From Woeseiaceae bacterium (GTDB lineage: Bacteria; Pseudomonadota; Gammaproteobacteria; Steroidobacterales; Woeseiaceae), in assembly GCA_028289545.1 (NCBI GenBank), contig JANQPG010000061.1, positions 108,055 through 172,054 of the forward strand: a stretch of 64,000 nucleotides of DNA, in the 5' to 3' direction. Below, one piece after another: positions 33,905 through 43,502 of this stretch. Under the pieces are notes generated by a model. It had not been told where the DNA came from. It did no database searches and saw only the letters and a program-made list of their open reading frames with translations. A program made the translations under genes and the position numbers. How positions within the stretch are numbered: position 1 is the first letter of the stretch; each line of letters starts with the position of its first letter.

Positions 33905-34054
33905 GTGTCCAAAAAAGCGGCCGCGTAACCGGTCTGCACTCGTTGCTCGCGCAACGGTTTCACGGGTTTCACGAGTTTCTTGTCGAACTGCGGCCGCCGT
34001 GTAGAATCGTGGGTCGACCTCTACGACCTGCCCACGATCCTCAAGGACAAGCCT

Positions 34055-35236
34055 GTGTTTGAAACACTCGATACGCTGCCGGCCGATGCCATCCTCGGCC
34101 TGATCGCCGAACACCGCAACGACCCGCGCGACAACAAGATAGATCTTGGCGTCGGCGTGTACCGAACATCGGCCGGTGAGACGCCTGTGCTGGACGTCGT
34201 CAAGGTCGCCGAGCAGCGCCTGCTGGATCAGCAGACCAGCAAGGCTTACATCGGAACAGCGGGTGACCCCGAGTTCAACGCTGCCATGCAGCGCCTCACG
34301 TTCGCAAACCCGGCACTCGACGAACGGCTCATGACAATGCAGGCGCCCGGCGGCTCGGGTTCACTGCGCGTCGCGGCGGGTCTTCTGCTCCGAGCCAACC
34401 CGGACGCGACCGTCTGGGTCAGCGAGCCGACCTGGGCAAACCATCACCCGCTGCTCGGCGGCGCCGGGCTTAATCTGAAGCCGTACCCGTACTACGACAC
34501 GGCCAGTCACACAATCCGCCTCGACGCCATGCTCGGGGCGCTGTCGGGCGCGGCTCGAGGCGACGTCGTACTGCTGCATGCCTGCTGCCACAATCCGTCC
34601 GGGCTCGATCCTTCTGAAGAGCAGTGGCGGGCGATCGCCGACGTCATCGTCGAGCGCGGCCTGGTGCCGTTCATCGACATGGCGTACCAGGGTTTTGCCG
34701 AGGACATCGATCGCGACGCTTTTGTGATCCGCCATCTCGCCGACCGTGTACCCGAAATGCTGGTATGCAATTCCTGCTCGAAGAATTTTGGCCTGTATCG
34801 CGACCGTGTGGGTACGGTGTCGGTGCTGGCAGAGGATACGTCGCGCCGCGACGTCGTACACTCGCAGGCCAGCAACGTCGTGCGCACAATGTACTCGGTG
34901 CCGCCCGACCACGGCGCGGCCGTCGTGTCGATCATTCTCAGTGACGCATCGCTGCGCGCAAACTGGCTGATCGAACTCGCGGAAATGCGCGATCGCCTCA
35001 AGAGTATGCGCAGCCTGCTCAACGATGCCCTCGAGAGCAAGGCGCCGGGCGCGGACTTCTCTCACCTCGTGCGCGCCTCTGGGATGTTCTGTTTCTTGGG
35101 CGTCAGCAAAGAACAGGTTGCGAAACTGAAAACAGACTACGGCGTCTACATGGTGGATTCTAGCCGCATCAATGTGGCCGGCATCACCGAGGCGAACGTG
35201 GAATACCTCGCGGAATCGATTGCCGCGGTGCTCTGA
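34055..35236 (+). CDS. Aromatic/aspartate aminotransferase
   Basis: PLP-dependent transamination of tyrosine, phenylalanine or aspartate with 2-oxoglutarate (class I, TyrB/AspC type). Seen: IDLGVGVYRT near the N-terminus, KAYIGTAGDPEFN, the HNPSGLDPS block, IDMAYQGFAED and the PLP lysine at residue 243 in NSCSKNFGLYRDRVG. 393 residues, right for the family. The GTG at 34055 has AAGGA 7 nt upstream and starts at VFETLDTLPADAILGL, where homologues begin; the frame extends upstream to 33980 without similarity. Convergent with the DUF192 gene. Confidence 0.92.
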   Translation: MFETLDTLPADAILGLIAEHRNDPRDNKIDLGVGVYRTSAGETPVLDVVKVAEQRLLDQQTSKAYIGTAGDPEFNAAMQRLTFANPALDERLMTMQAPGGSGSLRVAAGLLLRANPDATVWVSEPTWANHHPLLGGAGLNLKPYPYYDTASHTIRLDAMLGALSGAARGDVVLLHACCHNPSGLDPSEEQWRAIADVIVERGLVPFIDMAYQGFAEDIDRDAFVIRHLADRVPEMLVCNSCSKNFGLYRDRVGTVSVLAEDTSRRDVVHSQASNVVRTMYSVPPDHGAAVVSIILSDASLRANWLIELAEMRDRLKSMRSLLNDALESKAPGADFSHLVRASGMFCFLGVSKEQVAKLKTDYGVYMVDSSRINVAGITEANVEYLAESIAAVL

Positions 35237-35265
35237 CACGGCCGCGGACCGTATCCCGACGGACG

Positions 35266-35724
35266 TTATTCTCCCGGCGCCAGCAGCAGGCGGCTGCCAG
35301 GCTCGATGCCGAGCGCCTGTGTTGTTCCGGCACCCAGCTCCAGCACGTAGCGTACGGGCTCTTTTGCCGATATGGAACGCAGGGACTGCGGTTCGGTGTT
35401 GGTTTCGATCGAAGCGACCGTGCCATCTTCCCGGACGAACAGCATGTCGAGCGAAATGAACGTGTTCTTCATCCACATCGACAGCAGGCCGGGTTTGTCG
35501 TAGACGAACAACATGCCGCGCCGCGGCGGCAGGTCGCGAACGAACATAAGTCCGCGGCGCTGCTGGCTGGTCGTCACCGCCAGGTAGATGTCGAAGTGAT
35601 GACAGGTTCTGCTCGCTACGATGATCAGAGCGCCGCTCTCGAAAGATTCTTCGATCGGGGGCAGCTCCTGTGCGGCCAGGTCGAATGCGCTTGCCATAAT
35701 CCAGAGAGAGAGCCAGTACCTCAT
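35266..35724 (-). CDS. DUF192 secreted protein
   Basis: A 152-residue protein with a signal peptide (RYWLSLWIMASAFDLAAQ) and a DUF192 domain: QQRRGLMFVRDLP, GMLFVYDKPGLLSMWMKNT and ISLDMLFVREDGTV are the hallmark stretches. The function of DUF192 is unknown. The ATG at 35724 shares an ATGA overlap with the stop of the gene upstream, so the two are coupled. Confidence 0.88.
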   Translation of the reverse strand: MRYWLSLWIMASAFDLAAQELPPIEESFESGALIIVASRTCHHFDIYLAVTTSQQRRGLMFVRDLPPRRGMLFVYDKPGLLSMWMKNTFISLDMLFVREDGTVASIETNTEPQSLRSISAKEPVRYVLELGAGTTQALGIEPGSRLLLAPGE

Positions 35725-36398
35725 TGCGGTCCCCAGTCGAGGGCGCCGCGAAACTCGGCATCCTCGATCGTGATCGAATCCATGCCGCCGACTTCGGCGA
35801 GCGGCGCAATACAATACAGCCGCCCACTGAGCAGGTAGCGGCGGCTGTTGCCCGGCGGCTCGTTAGCGGGCGCGTCCGGGAGGTTGCCGCTCGTTATGTC
35901 AGCCCAGCAGGTCTCGAGGCTCTGAGTCGAAAAAAACCGCGCCTCACCCTCCAGAATAACCGTCAGCCTGGCCGGGAGCTCGGCGCCGTCTCTGCCGGGT
36001 TCGAGCGTCGGCAGCGCGACAATCACCGCAACACCGCCCGAATCGCCGTCCGGCAGCGCGAAGTACAGGCGTGCTCCCTCGCCGTCAGGACGTGGCCCGC
36101 TTTCGCAGCGCAGACGCTCGGCGTCCGCGTCGATCCGGCCTTTGACGACGCCCAGGAGTCGTGCCTTGAAGAATGTGTCTGCGACACAATGGCTCGCTCG
36201 CGCATCGCTGTGGAACGGCAGGGCAGGGTTTGCTGCCTCTTCCACAAGGGTGTCGGACGCGCGTGGCGGCTCCGCGGGAACTCCGCAGGCGGGGAGGCCC
36301 AGCGCGGCCAGAGAGAGGGCGGCCAGGCTAGAGGCGACCGGGCCCCGGGCAGTCGGACCCAGGGCACGCGATGCCCGGGCGGGAAAAAGTTTTTGCAA
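35721..36398 (-). CDS. Putative lipoprotein, function unknown
   Basis: A protein of about 226 residues that I do not recognise. A hydrophobic stretch ending LAALGLPACG looks like a lipoprotein signal with the lipobox LPAC. Further on are ASHCVADTFFKARLLGVVKG, a strand-rich middle, and paired Cys (ETCWADI and RLYCIAPL). The start is uncertain: TTG at 36398 is the nearest that gives a signal peptide, with no ribosome site. The frame stays open to 36617, but that part lies antisense to the moxR start. It is coupled by ATGA to the DUF192 gene. Confidence 0.6.
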   Translation of the reverse strand: MQKLFPARASRALGPTARGPVASSLAALSLAALGLPACGVPAEPPRASDTLVEEAANPALPFHSDARASHCVADTFFKARLLGVVKGRIDADAERLRCESGPRPDGEGARLYFALPDGDSGGVAVIVALPTLEPGRDGAELPARLTVILEGEARFFSTQSLETCWADITSGNLPDAPANEPPGNSRRYLLSGRLYCIAPLAEVGGMDSITIEDAEFRGALDWGPQ

Positions 36399-36561
36399 TG
36401 TTATGAACAGGAATTGGTCGATTATGCGGTCATTATTACCGAAAGCCGGTCTCAGGCGAGAAAAAAAGCCCTTGTGGGTCCCTCCGACGCGGTTGGAACC
36501 GCCCCCGATCCTCACTAAAATGGCTCGCCTTTTGACCCGCAGACCTCTTGAGGGGAGCTGA

Positions 36562-37530
36562 ATGAGCGTAGTCGAACAATTCCAGCAGCTGGAGGCGCAT
36601 GCAAGCCGGTTGATCATCGGTCAGGCACATCTGATCAACCGCATGCTGATCGCCCTGCTCTGCGACGGTCATTTGCTCGTCGAAGGCGCGCCCGGTCTGG
36701 CCAAGACCCGCGCGATCAAGGTGCTGGCGGAGAGCGTCGAGGGCGATTTCCATCGGCTGCAGTTTACGCCCGACCTGCTCCCCGCCGACCTGACCGGCAC
36801 CGATATCTACCGGCCGCAGGACGGCAGCTTCGAATTTCGGCAGGGGCCGCTGTTTCACAATCTCATCCTGGCCGACGAGATCAATCGTGCGCCGGCCAAA
36901 GTCCAGTCCGCACTGCTCGAGGCCATGGAGGAAAGGCAGATTACCGTGGGCGACAAGAGTTACGCGCTGGACGATCTGTTCCTTGTCATGGCGACACAAA
37001 ACCCGATCGAACAGGAAGGCACCTACCCGTTGCCCGAAGCACAGCTCGATCGTTTTCTGCTGCACGTGCAGGTGGGCTATCCGACCGCGGAAGACGAGCG
37101 GCGCATTCTGGTCCTGAATCGCGACGAAGCGAAGGCCGCAAAGCGCGACGCTTTTCAACCGCCCGAACCGCTGTCCGCTGCCGCGATCATGCAGGCCCGT
37201 CAGGATATCCTGCGGCTGCACCTGGCCGACGAACTGGAGGAGTACATCGTCAACGTCGTCATGGCGACCCGCGATCCGGCGAGCGTGGACGCGAGTCTCG
37301 ACGGGCAGGTGATGTACGGCGCCAGCCCGCGAGCCAGCATGGGTATCGATCGCGCGGCACGGGCACATGCCTGGCTGGAGGGGCGGGACTATGTCGGTCC
37401 CGAGGACATTCAGGCCGTTGCGTCCGACGTGCTGCGCCACCGGCTCGTGTTGAGCTTCGAAGCAGAAGCCGACGGCGTCGACGCAAACTCGATCATCGAA
37501 CGTGTGCTCGACGGCGTGGGGGTGCCGTAG
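36562..37530 (+). CDS. MoxR-family AAA+ ATPase
   Basis: A 322-residue chaperone-like ATPase that works with von Willebrand A-domain proteins at the membrane. Walker A is GAPGLAKT (near residues 43-50), Walker B and the following helix ILADEINRAPAKVQSALLEAMEERQ are in place, and sensor 1 reads ATQNPIEQEGTYPLPEAQ. A GAGGGGAG ribosome site lies close to the ATG. First gene of a six-gene operon (moxR, DUF58, DUF4381, batA, batB/C, batD) with 3-nt gap or overlaps throughout. Confidence 0.94.
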   Translation: MSVVEQFQQLEAHASRLIIGQAHLINRMLIALLCDGHLLVEGAPGLAKTRAIKVLAESVEGDFHRLQFTPDLLPADLTGTDIYRPQDGSFEFRQGPLFHNLILADEINRAPAKVQSALLEAMEERQITVGDKSYALDDLFLVMATQNPIEQEGTYPLPEAQLDRFLLHVQVGYPTAEDERRILVLNRDEAKAAKRDAFQPPEPLSAAAIMQARQDILRLHLADELEEYIVNVVMATRDPASVDASLDGQVMYGASPRASMGIDRAARAHAWLEGRDYVGPEDIQAVASDVLRHRLVLSFEAEADGVDANSIIERVLDGVGVP

Positions 37531-37533
37531 GCG

Positions 37534-38478
37534 GTGCGGCCGCTGGACCACGTTCCCGAGGACGCCTCGCCGGTGCGCGTGACGCAGGCCGGCCTGATTC
37601 GGCTGAACGCGCCGGCGCGCGCGATTGCGCTCGACGTGCTGCGAGTCAACTCGCTGCAGACCGGCGCCTACGTCTCACACTTTCGCGGTCGCGGCATGGA
37701 GTTCGATGAATCGCGGCCGTATCAACCGGGCGACGATCCACGCTCCATCGACTGGCGGGTGACGGCGCGCAGCACGACGGCCTATACCAAGCTGTTTCGC
37801 GAGGAACGTGAGCGGCCTGTTCTCGTGATGGTGGACCTTCGCAGCAACATGCACTTTGCCACCCGCGGCTGTTTTAAATCGGTGAATGCGGCGCGCGCCG
37901 CGGCGCTCCTGGCGTGGGCTGCGCACCACCGCGGCGATCGCCTCGGCGGCCTGATCTTCGGTGACGGCACCCACCGCGAACTCAAACCGAGGCTGGGGCG
38001 CCAGGCGGCGCTTCGCTTCGTTCACCAGCTTGTCGAACATCCGGACTGGTCGACCGATAACGAAGCCAGCGCTGCCCGCGAGAAAACGCTGACTCGGGCC
38101 ATGTCCGCGCTGAGGCGTGTTGCGCGACCCGGCAGCCTCGTGGTTATCCTGAGCGACTTTCAGGGTCTGGAGCGCGCCGCACAGTCCTATCTGTCGAGCG
38201 TCGCGCGGCACAGCGAGGTGCTGGCCGTCTATCTCAACGACCCGCTCGAAAGAGCTTTGCCGCCGCCCGGACGCTACCGACTCGTAGCCGGTGACGACGA
38301 ACTGGCGATCGATACGCACGCGGCGGCCGCAAGACGCGAGTATGCTGATGCCTTCAACGCGCGCTTCCAGAGTTTTGGCGAGTTTTGCAGCCGCTACGGC
38401 GTGCATCTGATGCCTCTATCGACCGATCAGGACCCCGTGACCGCCCTGCAAACCGCACTCGGCAGGCGGACCCACTAA
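37534..38478 (+). CDS. DUF58 protein of the Bat operon
   Basis: A 314-residue cytosolic protein with the DUF58 core GRGMEFDESRPYQPGDDPRSIDWRVTAR signature (seen as GMEFDESRPY, GDDPRSIDWRV) followed by a VWA-like domain beginning PVLVMVDLRSNMHFAT, in which the MIDAS serine pattern is degenerate. The start is a GTG 3 nt after the moxR stop. DUF58 proteins always accompany MoxR ATPases; their role is unclear. Its stop overlaps the next ATG by one base. Confidence 0.92.
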   Translation: MRPLDHVPEDASPVRVTQAGLIRLNAPARAIALDVLRVNSLQTGAYVSHFRGRGMEFDESRPYQPGDDPRSIDWRVTARSTTAYTKLFREERERPVLVMVDLRSNMHFATRGCFKSVNAARAAALLAWAAHHRGDRLGGLIFGDGTHRELKPRLGRQAALRFVHQLVEHPDWSTDNEASAAREKTLTRAMSALRRVARPGSLVVILSDFQGLERAAQSYLSSVARHSEVLAVYLNDPLERALPPPGRYRLVAGDDELAIDTHAAAARREYADAFNARFQSFGEFCSRYGVHLMPLSTDQDPVTALQTALGRRTH

Positions 38479-38975
38479 TGGATCCCGCGGCGCTGCCATT
38501 ACGCGATATTCGCTTGCCGGACCCGGTGAGCTGGTGGCCGCCCGCGCCGGGCTGGTGGTTGCTCGCCGCCGTGCTGGCCGCGTTGTTGTTCTGGCTGGCC
38601 GCTCGGGTCCGGAAGGCGCATCGGCAGGGCCACGCGCGCCGTCATGCGCTCAAACAACTGAAAAAGCTCGAAGCGAAGTACGATCGCGACGGCGACGCCG
38701 TGGCGCTCGCCCGCGGGCTGTCCGTGCTGGTTCGGCGAACGATGCTGGCGTACGCGCCGCGCGCCGATGTGGCCGGGCTCGCCGGCGACGCTTGGTTGGA
38801 CTGGCTCGACAACGGCCTCGCCAATCCGCAGTTCCGGCTGGGCGCCGGGCGGGCGCTGGTTGAACTGCCGTACAGGAAGCCAAACTCGGAACACGGCGAC
38901 ATCGACGTCAATACGCTGTTGTATGCGGTTCGCATGCGCCTGGCGACGCCGGTCACGACGGAAGGAACAGGCTAA
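38478..38975 (+). CDS. DUF4381 membrane protein of the Bat operon
   Basis: A 165-residue protein with one membrane helix near residues 25-45 (APGWWLLAAVLAALLFWLAA) after a short LPDPVSWWPPAPGWW segment, and a cytosolic helical domain (ALKQLKKLEAKYDRDGDA). This matches DUF4381, a small partner of MoxR/Bat systems in gammaproteobacteria. The ATG at 38478 overlaps the DUF58 stop, and its own stop shares one base with batA. Confidence 0.85.
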   Translation: MDPAALPLRDIRLPDPVSWWPPAPGWWLLAAVLAALLFWLAARVRKAHRQGHARRHALKQLKKLEAKYDRDGDAVALARGLSVLVRRTMLAYAPRADVAGLAGDAWLDWLDNGLANPQFRLGAGRALVELPYRKPNSEHGDIDVNTLLYAVRMRLATPVTTEGTG

Positions 38976-40009
38976 TGCTCAGTCTTGCCTGGCCGTTTGC
39001 GTTGTTGCTGCTGCCGTTGCCGTGGCTCGTGCGCAAGCTCTTGCCCGAAGCGACGGCGCTCAAGGAGGCGGGTCTCAAGGTGCCGAGTTTCCGCGGATTC
39101 CGCAGGCTGACCGGTCGTTCGGCGGCCGAGTCGTTCATGAGCTGGCGGTTCTGGATAGCGCTCCTGGCCTGGCTGCTCCTGGTCGTGGCGGCGGCGAGAC
39201 CCGAGCGAGTCGGCGATGAACTCGACGTCCCGGTTTCGGGTCGGAATCTCATGCTTGCCGTCGATTTGTCCGGCAGCATGGATCAGAAAGATTTTGAGTT
39301 GAACGATCGCAAAGTGGATCGACTGACGGCTACCAAGGCGGTGGCCAGCGATTTCATTCGCCGCCGCGAAGGGGATCGCATTGGCCTCATCCTGTTCGGC
39401 GAACGCGCCTATTTGCAGGTGCCGCTGACCCTCGACCGCGAAACGGTGCGAATCCTGTTGCTCGAGGCTTTTATTGGCCTCGCAGGCGAAAAAACCGCAA
39501 TCGGCGATGCCATTACTCTGGCCGTCAAACGCATTCACGAGAGCGATGAGTCGGGCAGCGACCAGGTGCTCGTACTGCTGACCGACGGAGCCAACACGGC
39601 AGGGGAAGTGGACCCGCTGAAGGCCGCGGAACTGGCTGAACAGGTTGGGCTCAAGATCTACACGATCGGCATTGGCGCCGATCAGGTGGAGGTGGCGTCA
39701 GCGATCGGGGGCAGACGCCGGATCAACCCCTCCGCGGACCTCGACGAAGAAACGCTGACCAACATTGCGGCACTGACGGGTGGCCGTTACTTCCGGGCAA
39801 CCGACACCGCAACCCTGCAGGATATCTACCGGCTCGTCGACGATCTCGAGCCCGTAGACGAGCCCGAAACGGGCTTTCGGCCCGTGCAGTCGTTGTACTA
39901 CTGGCCGCTGGGTGGCGCCGTTGTGCTTGTCGGTTTGCTGGTTGCCGTAAGCCTCTTCAAAGGCCTGATGCTCACACGAGCGCCGGGAGCGGTGGATCAT
40001 GCCGGTTGA
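38975..40009 (+). CDS. batA: BatA-like VWA membrane protein
   Basis: A 344-residue protein anchored by an N-terminal helix (LSLAWPFALLLLPLPWLV), a second helix (FWIALLAWLLLVVAAARP) and a C-terminal helix. Between them is a VWA domain with an intact MIDAS motif DLSGSMDQ near residue 97 and LLTDGANTAGE. These domains bind metal and protein partners. It overlaps the next gene by 11 nt. Bat proteins have been linked to oxidative stress tolerance and envelope maintenance in other bacteria. Confidence 0.92.
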   Translation: MLSLAWPFALLLLPLPWLVRKLLPEATALKEAGLKVPSFRGFRRLTGRSAAESFMSWRFWIALLAWLLLVVAAARPERVGDELDVPVSGRNLMLAVDLSGSMDQKDFELNDRKVDRLTATKAVASDFIRRREGDRIGLILFGERAYLQVPLTLDRETVRILLLEAFIGLAGEKTAIGDAITLAVKRIHESDESGSDQVLVLLTDGANTAGEVDPLKAAELAEQVGLKIYTIGIGADQVEVASAIGGRRRINPSADLDEETLTNIAALTGGRYFRATDTATLQDIYRLVDDLEPVDEPETGFRPVQSLYYWPLGGAVVLVGLLVAVSLFKGLMLTRAPGAVDHAG

Positions 40010-41807
40010 TCTCGAATTCCTGAGGCCCGCCTGGCTGCTGCTGATACCGCTGGTGCTGTTCGCGGCACTGCTGCTGGCCTACCGCCGGCTGAGTCCGGGA
40101 AGCTGGCAGGAGCTTGTCGACCCGGCGCTGGCACCGCACGTACTATCGGGTGCGCGCGTGTCCGGCGGCCGCGATTTTCGCTGGCTCTTGTTTGCCGTTA
40201 CCGGGGTGCTTGCGGCGCTCGCGCTTGCCGGCCCGGCCTGGGAGCGTATCGAGCAGCCCGTGTTCCGCTCGGATCAGGCACTCGTCGTGGCGCTGGATCT
40301 GTCGCGTTCGATGGATGCCGCCGATCTTACGCCGAGCCGTATGCAGCGCGCACGGCTCAAGATCCTTGACCTGCTCGAACGCCGGGACGGGGGTCAAACG
40401 GCGCTCGTGGTGTACTCGGCCAACGCGTTTACGGTCACGCCGCTGACCACCGACGCGGATACCATTGCTTCGCTGGTCAACAGTCTGGCCACCGATATCA
40501 TGCCGAGCCGGGGCAGTTATCCGGTTGCGGCGATCGAAAAGGGCCGGCAGCTTCTGGAGCAAGCCGATGTCCCGGCCGGAGAAGTGCTGCTCGTGACCGA
40601 CGGCGGCACCTCGCCGGCGGCTGAACGTTACGCCCGCGCACTCAACGAAGCCGGGTTTACGCTGTCGGTGCTCGGAGTCGGCACGCGCGAGGGCGCGCCC
40701 ATTCCGCGTTCGACCGGCGGTTTCGTGACGGATCAGCGCGGCCGTATTGCCGTGCCGGCGCTCGAGGAGAATGAGTTGAGGAAACTGGCGCGCGCGGGGG
40801 GTGGCCGCTACGCAACGCTCAGCGCTGACGGTGGCGATCTGGACCACCTGTTGTCCGGTGAAACCGTCAGCCGCTCGAAAACGGATGACGCGCTTGCCAC
40901 CGACCAGTGGCGCGAAGAGGGGCCCTGGCTCGTGCTGCTGTTGCTGCCGCTGGCCGCGCTCGCGTTTCGTAAGGGTTGGCTGCTGGTGATCGTAATTGTG
41001 GTCCTGCCGGCGGGACAAACGGCAGAAGCATCGATCTGGGAGGATCTGTGGCTGACCCCCGACCAGCAGGCGACCCGCGCGCTCGAGCGCGGCGATGCCG
41101 AAGCCGCAACCGAGCTGTTCGAGGACCCCGACTGGTCAGCCGTGGCCGGCTATCGGGCCGGCGCGTATCGCCGGAGCGCGGCGGGTTTTGCCGAGCGAGA
41201 CGACCTGCGGAACCTCTACAATCTCGGCAATGCGCTGGCGCGTATGGGCGAATTCGAATCAGCAATCGACGCCTACGAGCAGGTGCTCGAAGTCGACCCC
41301 GAGGATGCGGACGCCCAGTACAATCGCGATTTGCTGAAGGAGTTGCTCGAGCAGCAGCAACAGGAGCAGCAACAGCAAGAGGGTCAGCAGAACCCCGGAG
41401 ATGATTCGGCTGGCGAGAGCCAGAATCAGAGTCAGCAGGACTCGGAACGGCAGGGCATGGACGCACAGGCGCAGTCGGACGGCGAGAGCGAATCCGGCGA
41501 TCCGTCCGACAGCGAAGCGGGTGAGATGAGTGACGAGGAGCTCGAAGCGCTCCAGAAGGCCCTCGAGGAGGCCGCTCAGGCCGCCGAGCAAAACGCCGAA
41601 AGCGAGCCTCGCGAGTACTCGGAAGAAGAACTTGCGGCGCTGCGCCGCCTGCAAGCTGAAGAGCAGGCGATGGAGCAGTGGCTGAGACGCATACCCAACG
41701 ACCCGGGCGGCCTGTTGCGCCGCAAGTTCAGATACCAGTATCAGCGTCTCGGTAAAGACCAGGACGGCAACGATCTGTGGCCGGATGACGAGGTGCAGCC
41801 ATGGTAG
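39999..41807 (+). CDS. BatB/BatC fusion: VWA domain plus TPR protein
   Basis: A 602-residue protein combining what are usually two genes. The N-terminal part is BatB-like: two membrane helices, VWA with MIDAS DLSRSMDAADL near residue 100 and LLVTDGGTSPAA, then a third helix near residue 315. The C-terminal part is BatC-like, facing the periplasm: TPR repeats (NLYNLGNALARMGEFESAID, YEQVLEVDPEDADAQYNRDL), a Gln/Glu/Ser-rich low-complexity stretch near residues 445-500, and a basic C-terminal tail. It overlaps batA by 11 and batD by 7 nt. Confidence 0.9.
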   Translation: MPVDLEFLRPAWLLLIPLVLFAALLLAYRRLSPGSWQELVDPALAPHVLSGARVSGGRDFRWLLFAVTGVLAALALAGPAWERIEQPVFRSDQALVVALDLSRSMDAADLTPSRMQRARLKILDLLERRDGGQTALVVYSANAFTVTPLTTDADTIASLVNSLATDIMPSRGSYPVAAIEKGRQLLEQADVPAGEVLLVTDGGTSPAAERYARALNEAGFTLSVLGVGTREGAPIPRSTGGFVTDQRGRIAVPALEENELRKLARAGGGRYATLSADGGDLDHLLSGETVSRSKTDDALATDQWREEGPWLVLLLLPLAALAFRKGWLLVIVIVVLPAGQTAEASIWEDLWLTPDQQATRALERGDAEAATELFEDPDWSAVAGYRAGAYRRSAAGFAERDDLRNLYNLGNALARMGEFESAIDAYEQVLEVDPEDADAQYNRDLLKELLEQQQQEQQQQEGQQNPGDDSAGESQNQSQQDSERQGMDAQAQSDGESESGDPSDSEAGEMSDEELEALQKALEEAAQAAEQNAESEPREYSEEELAALRRLQAEEQAMEQWLRRIPNDPGGLLRRKFRYQYQRLGKDQDGNDLWPDDEVQPW

Positions 41808-43459
41808 TGCGTGCTTTCCTGTTGCTGGCGTCGATGCTTCTGGTCACGCCGGCGCTGGCCGGCGTCAGCGCAACGGTCGACCGCAGCGTTGTCGAGCAAA
41901 ACGAATCGTTTGTGCTGGAGATTGTCATCGAGGGCAACATCGGCAGCGAGCCGGACGTCAGCGCGCTCGACGAAGACTTCGTCGTGGGCCAGAGCAGTCA
42001 GCTCAGCAACACGAACATCGTCAACGGCCAGCTCAGTCGCAGCATGACCTGGGCGTACACCCTGATGGCGCGTCGATCCGGCACGCTGACGATTCCCGCC
42101 ATCCGTGTCGGCAACGATCAGAGTGAGCCGATCACAATTGATGTGCGCAAGCCGAGGAATGCGCCGCCAGGCGAGGCGGACGTGTTTGTTACGGCCGAGG
42201 TCGACAACAACTCGACCTGGGTGCAGGCTCAGGTGCTGTACACGATCAAGGTGTACCGGGCCGTTGCAACGCGTCAGATGTCCTACCGGCGGCCGGTATT
42301 CAGCGGCGCCGAGGTGCTGGTGGAGGCCGCCAGCGAAGAGAAGGTGTATGACGCGTTGCTGAACGGCCGCGTCTATAACGTCATCGAGCAGAACTTTGCG
42401 TTGTTTCCGCAGGAAAGCGGAGAGATTTCGATCTCTCCGACCCGCTTCGAAGCCCGGGTCATCGCCAACGGGCGCATTACGGGCCGCAAGGTGTTCGAGT
42501 CGGAACCGCAGACGATCACGGTGCTGCCGATACCGGTCGCACCGGCGGCATACGCTGACGCCGCGTGGCTGCCGGCGCGCAATCTCGAACTCAGCGAATC
42601 CTGGTCGCGCGAGCCCGATCGGCTGACGGCGGGTGAGCCCATTTCGAGAGACATCGTGGTCAGTGCGCTGGGTCAGCTCGAAACCCAGCTACCCATACTG
42701 GATATCGCAGCGCCGGACGGCATCAATCTGTATCCCGACCAGCCCGAACTGTCGCGGCGTCTCGAGGATGGCGGAATACGCGGTATCCGCCGAGACCAGT
42801 ACGCAATGATTGCCGTGGGCGACGGTGACGTCGCTCTGCCGGCCGTTGAGCTGCCTTGGTTCGATATCGACAGCGAAGAATGGCGCGTAGCGCGCCTGCC
42901 CGAACGGACTTTGTCGATCATCGGTGGCGCGCCGGTCACACCCGCTCCGCAGTCCGAACCGGCTGTCGAGCCGGCCGCTGCCGTTCCGGCGATGCCCCTT
43001 TCCCAGGCCGTCTCAAGCCCCTTCTGGCAGCAGGTTGCGCTGGGCCTCGGTGTGCTGTGGGTCCTGACCGTGCTGACCTGGTGGTGGTCGTCGCGGCCAA
43101 GAGCGGCGCCGAAAGCGCCGGCACCGTTGCCCGCTTACAAGCTTCAAGCCCGCTCGCTCAAAGCGGCGCGGAAAGCGGCACTCGACGGTGACGCCGCCGC
43201 CTTGCGCTCGGCGCTGTTCGAATGGGCCAGGCTCGAGTGGCCCGATGCGGCGCCACGCAGCCTGGGCGCACTGGCGGGGCGCCTCGAGGCGCCGCTGGCC
43301 GATCAGCTACGCGCAGTGTCGCGGTCGAGTTACGGTCCGGATGCGCCGCATTGGGACGGTCAGGCCATTGCGCGCTCGCTGCGTTCGATTTCAGTCAGAT
43401 CGCCGGGAGCGGATCCGACGGCGGCCGACACGCTGCCGCCGCTGATGCCCAGCCGCTAA
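41801..43459 (+). CDS. batD: BatD-like protein
   Basis: A 552-residue exported protein. Signal peptide (VRAFLLLASMLLVTPALAG), then BatD-type b-sandwich repeats (SATVDRSVVEQNESFVLEI, RSGTLTIPAIRVG), a single membrane helix near residues 410-430 (VALGLGVLWVLTVLTWWW) and a cytosolic C-terminal part. It is the last gene of the operon; 43 bp later comes a convergent gene. Confidence 0.92.
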   Translation: MVVRAFLLLASMLLVTPALAGVSATVDRSVVEQNESFVLEIVIEGNIGSEPDVSALDEDFVVGQSSQLSNTNIVNGQLSRSMTWAYTLMARRSGTLTIPAIRVGNDQSEPITIDVRKPRNAPPGEADVFVTAEVDNNSTWVQAQVLYTIKVYRAVATRQMSYRRPVFSGAEVLVEAASEEKVYDALLNGRVYNVIEQNFALFPQESGEISISPTRFEARVIANGRITGRKVFESEPQTITVLPIPVAPAAYADAAWLPARNLELSESWSREPDRLTAGEPISRDIVVSALGQLETQLPILDIAAPDGINLYPDQPELSRRLEDGGIRGIRRDQYAMIAVGDGDVALPAVELPWFDIDSEEWRVARLPERTLSIIGGAPVTPAPQSEPAVEPAAAVPAMPLSQAVSSPFWQQVALGLGVLWVLTVLTWWWSSRPRAAPKAPAPLPAYKLQARSLKAARKAALDGDAAALRSALFEWARLEWPDAAPRSLGALAGRLEAPLADQLRAVSRSSYGPDAPHWDGQAIARSLRSISVRSPGADPTAADTLPPLMPSR

Positions 43460-43502
43460 TTCCCGCCGCAGGCTTTCCGGGCAGCCACTGCCCTTCGGCC
43501 GG

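Noticed and set aside
41340..41500. CAG-rich run as a repeat array
   Set aside because: It encodes the Gln/Glu linker of the BatB/C fusion; it is low-complexity coding sequence without regular spacer units.
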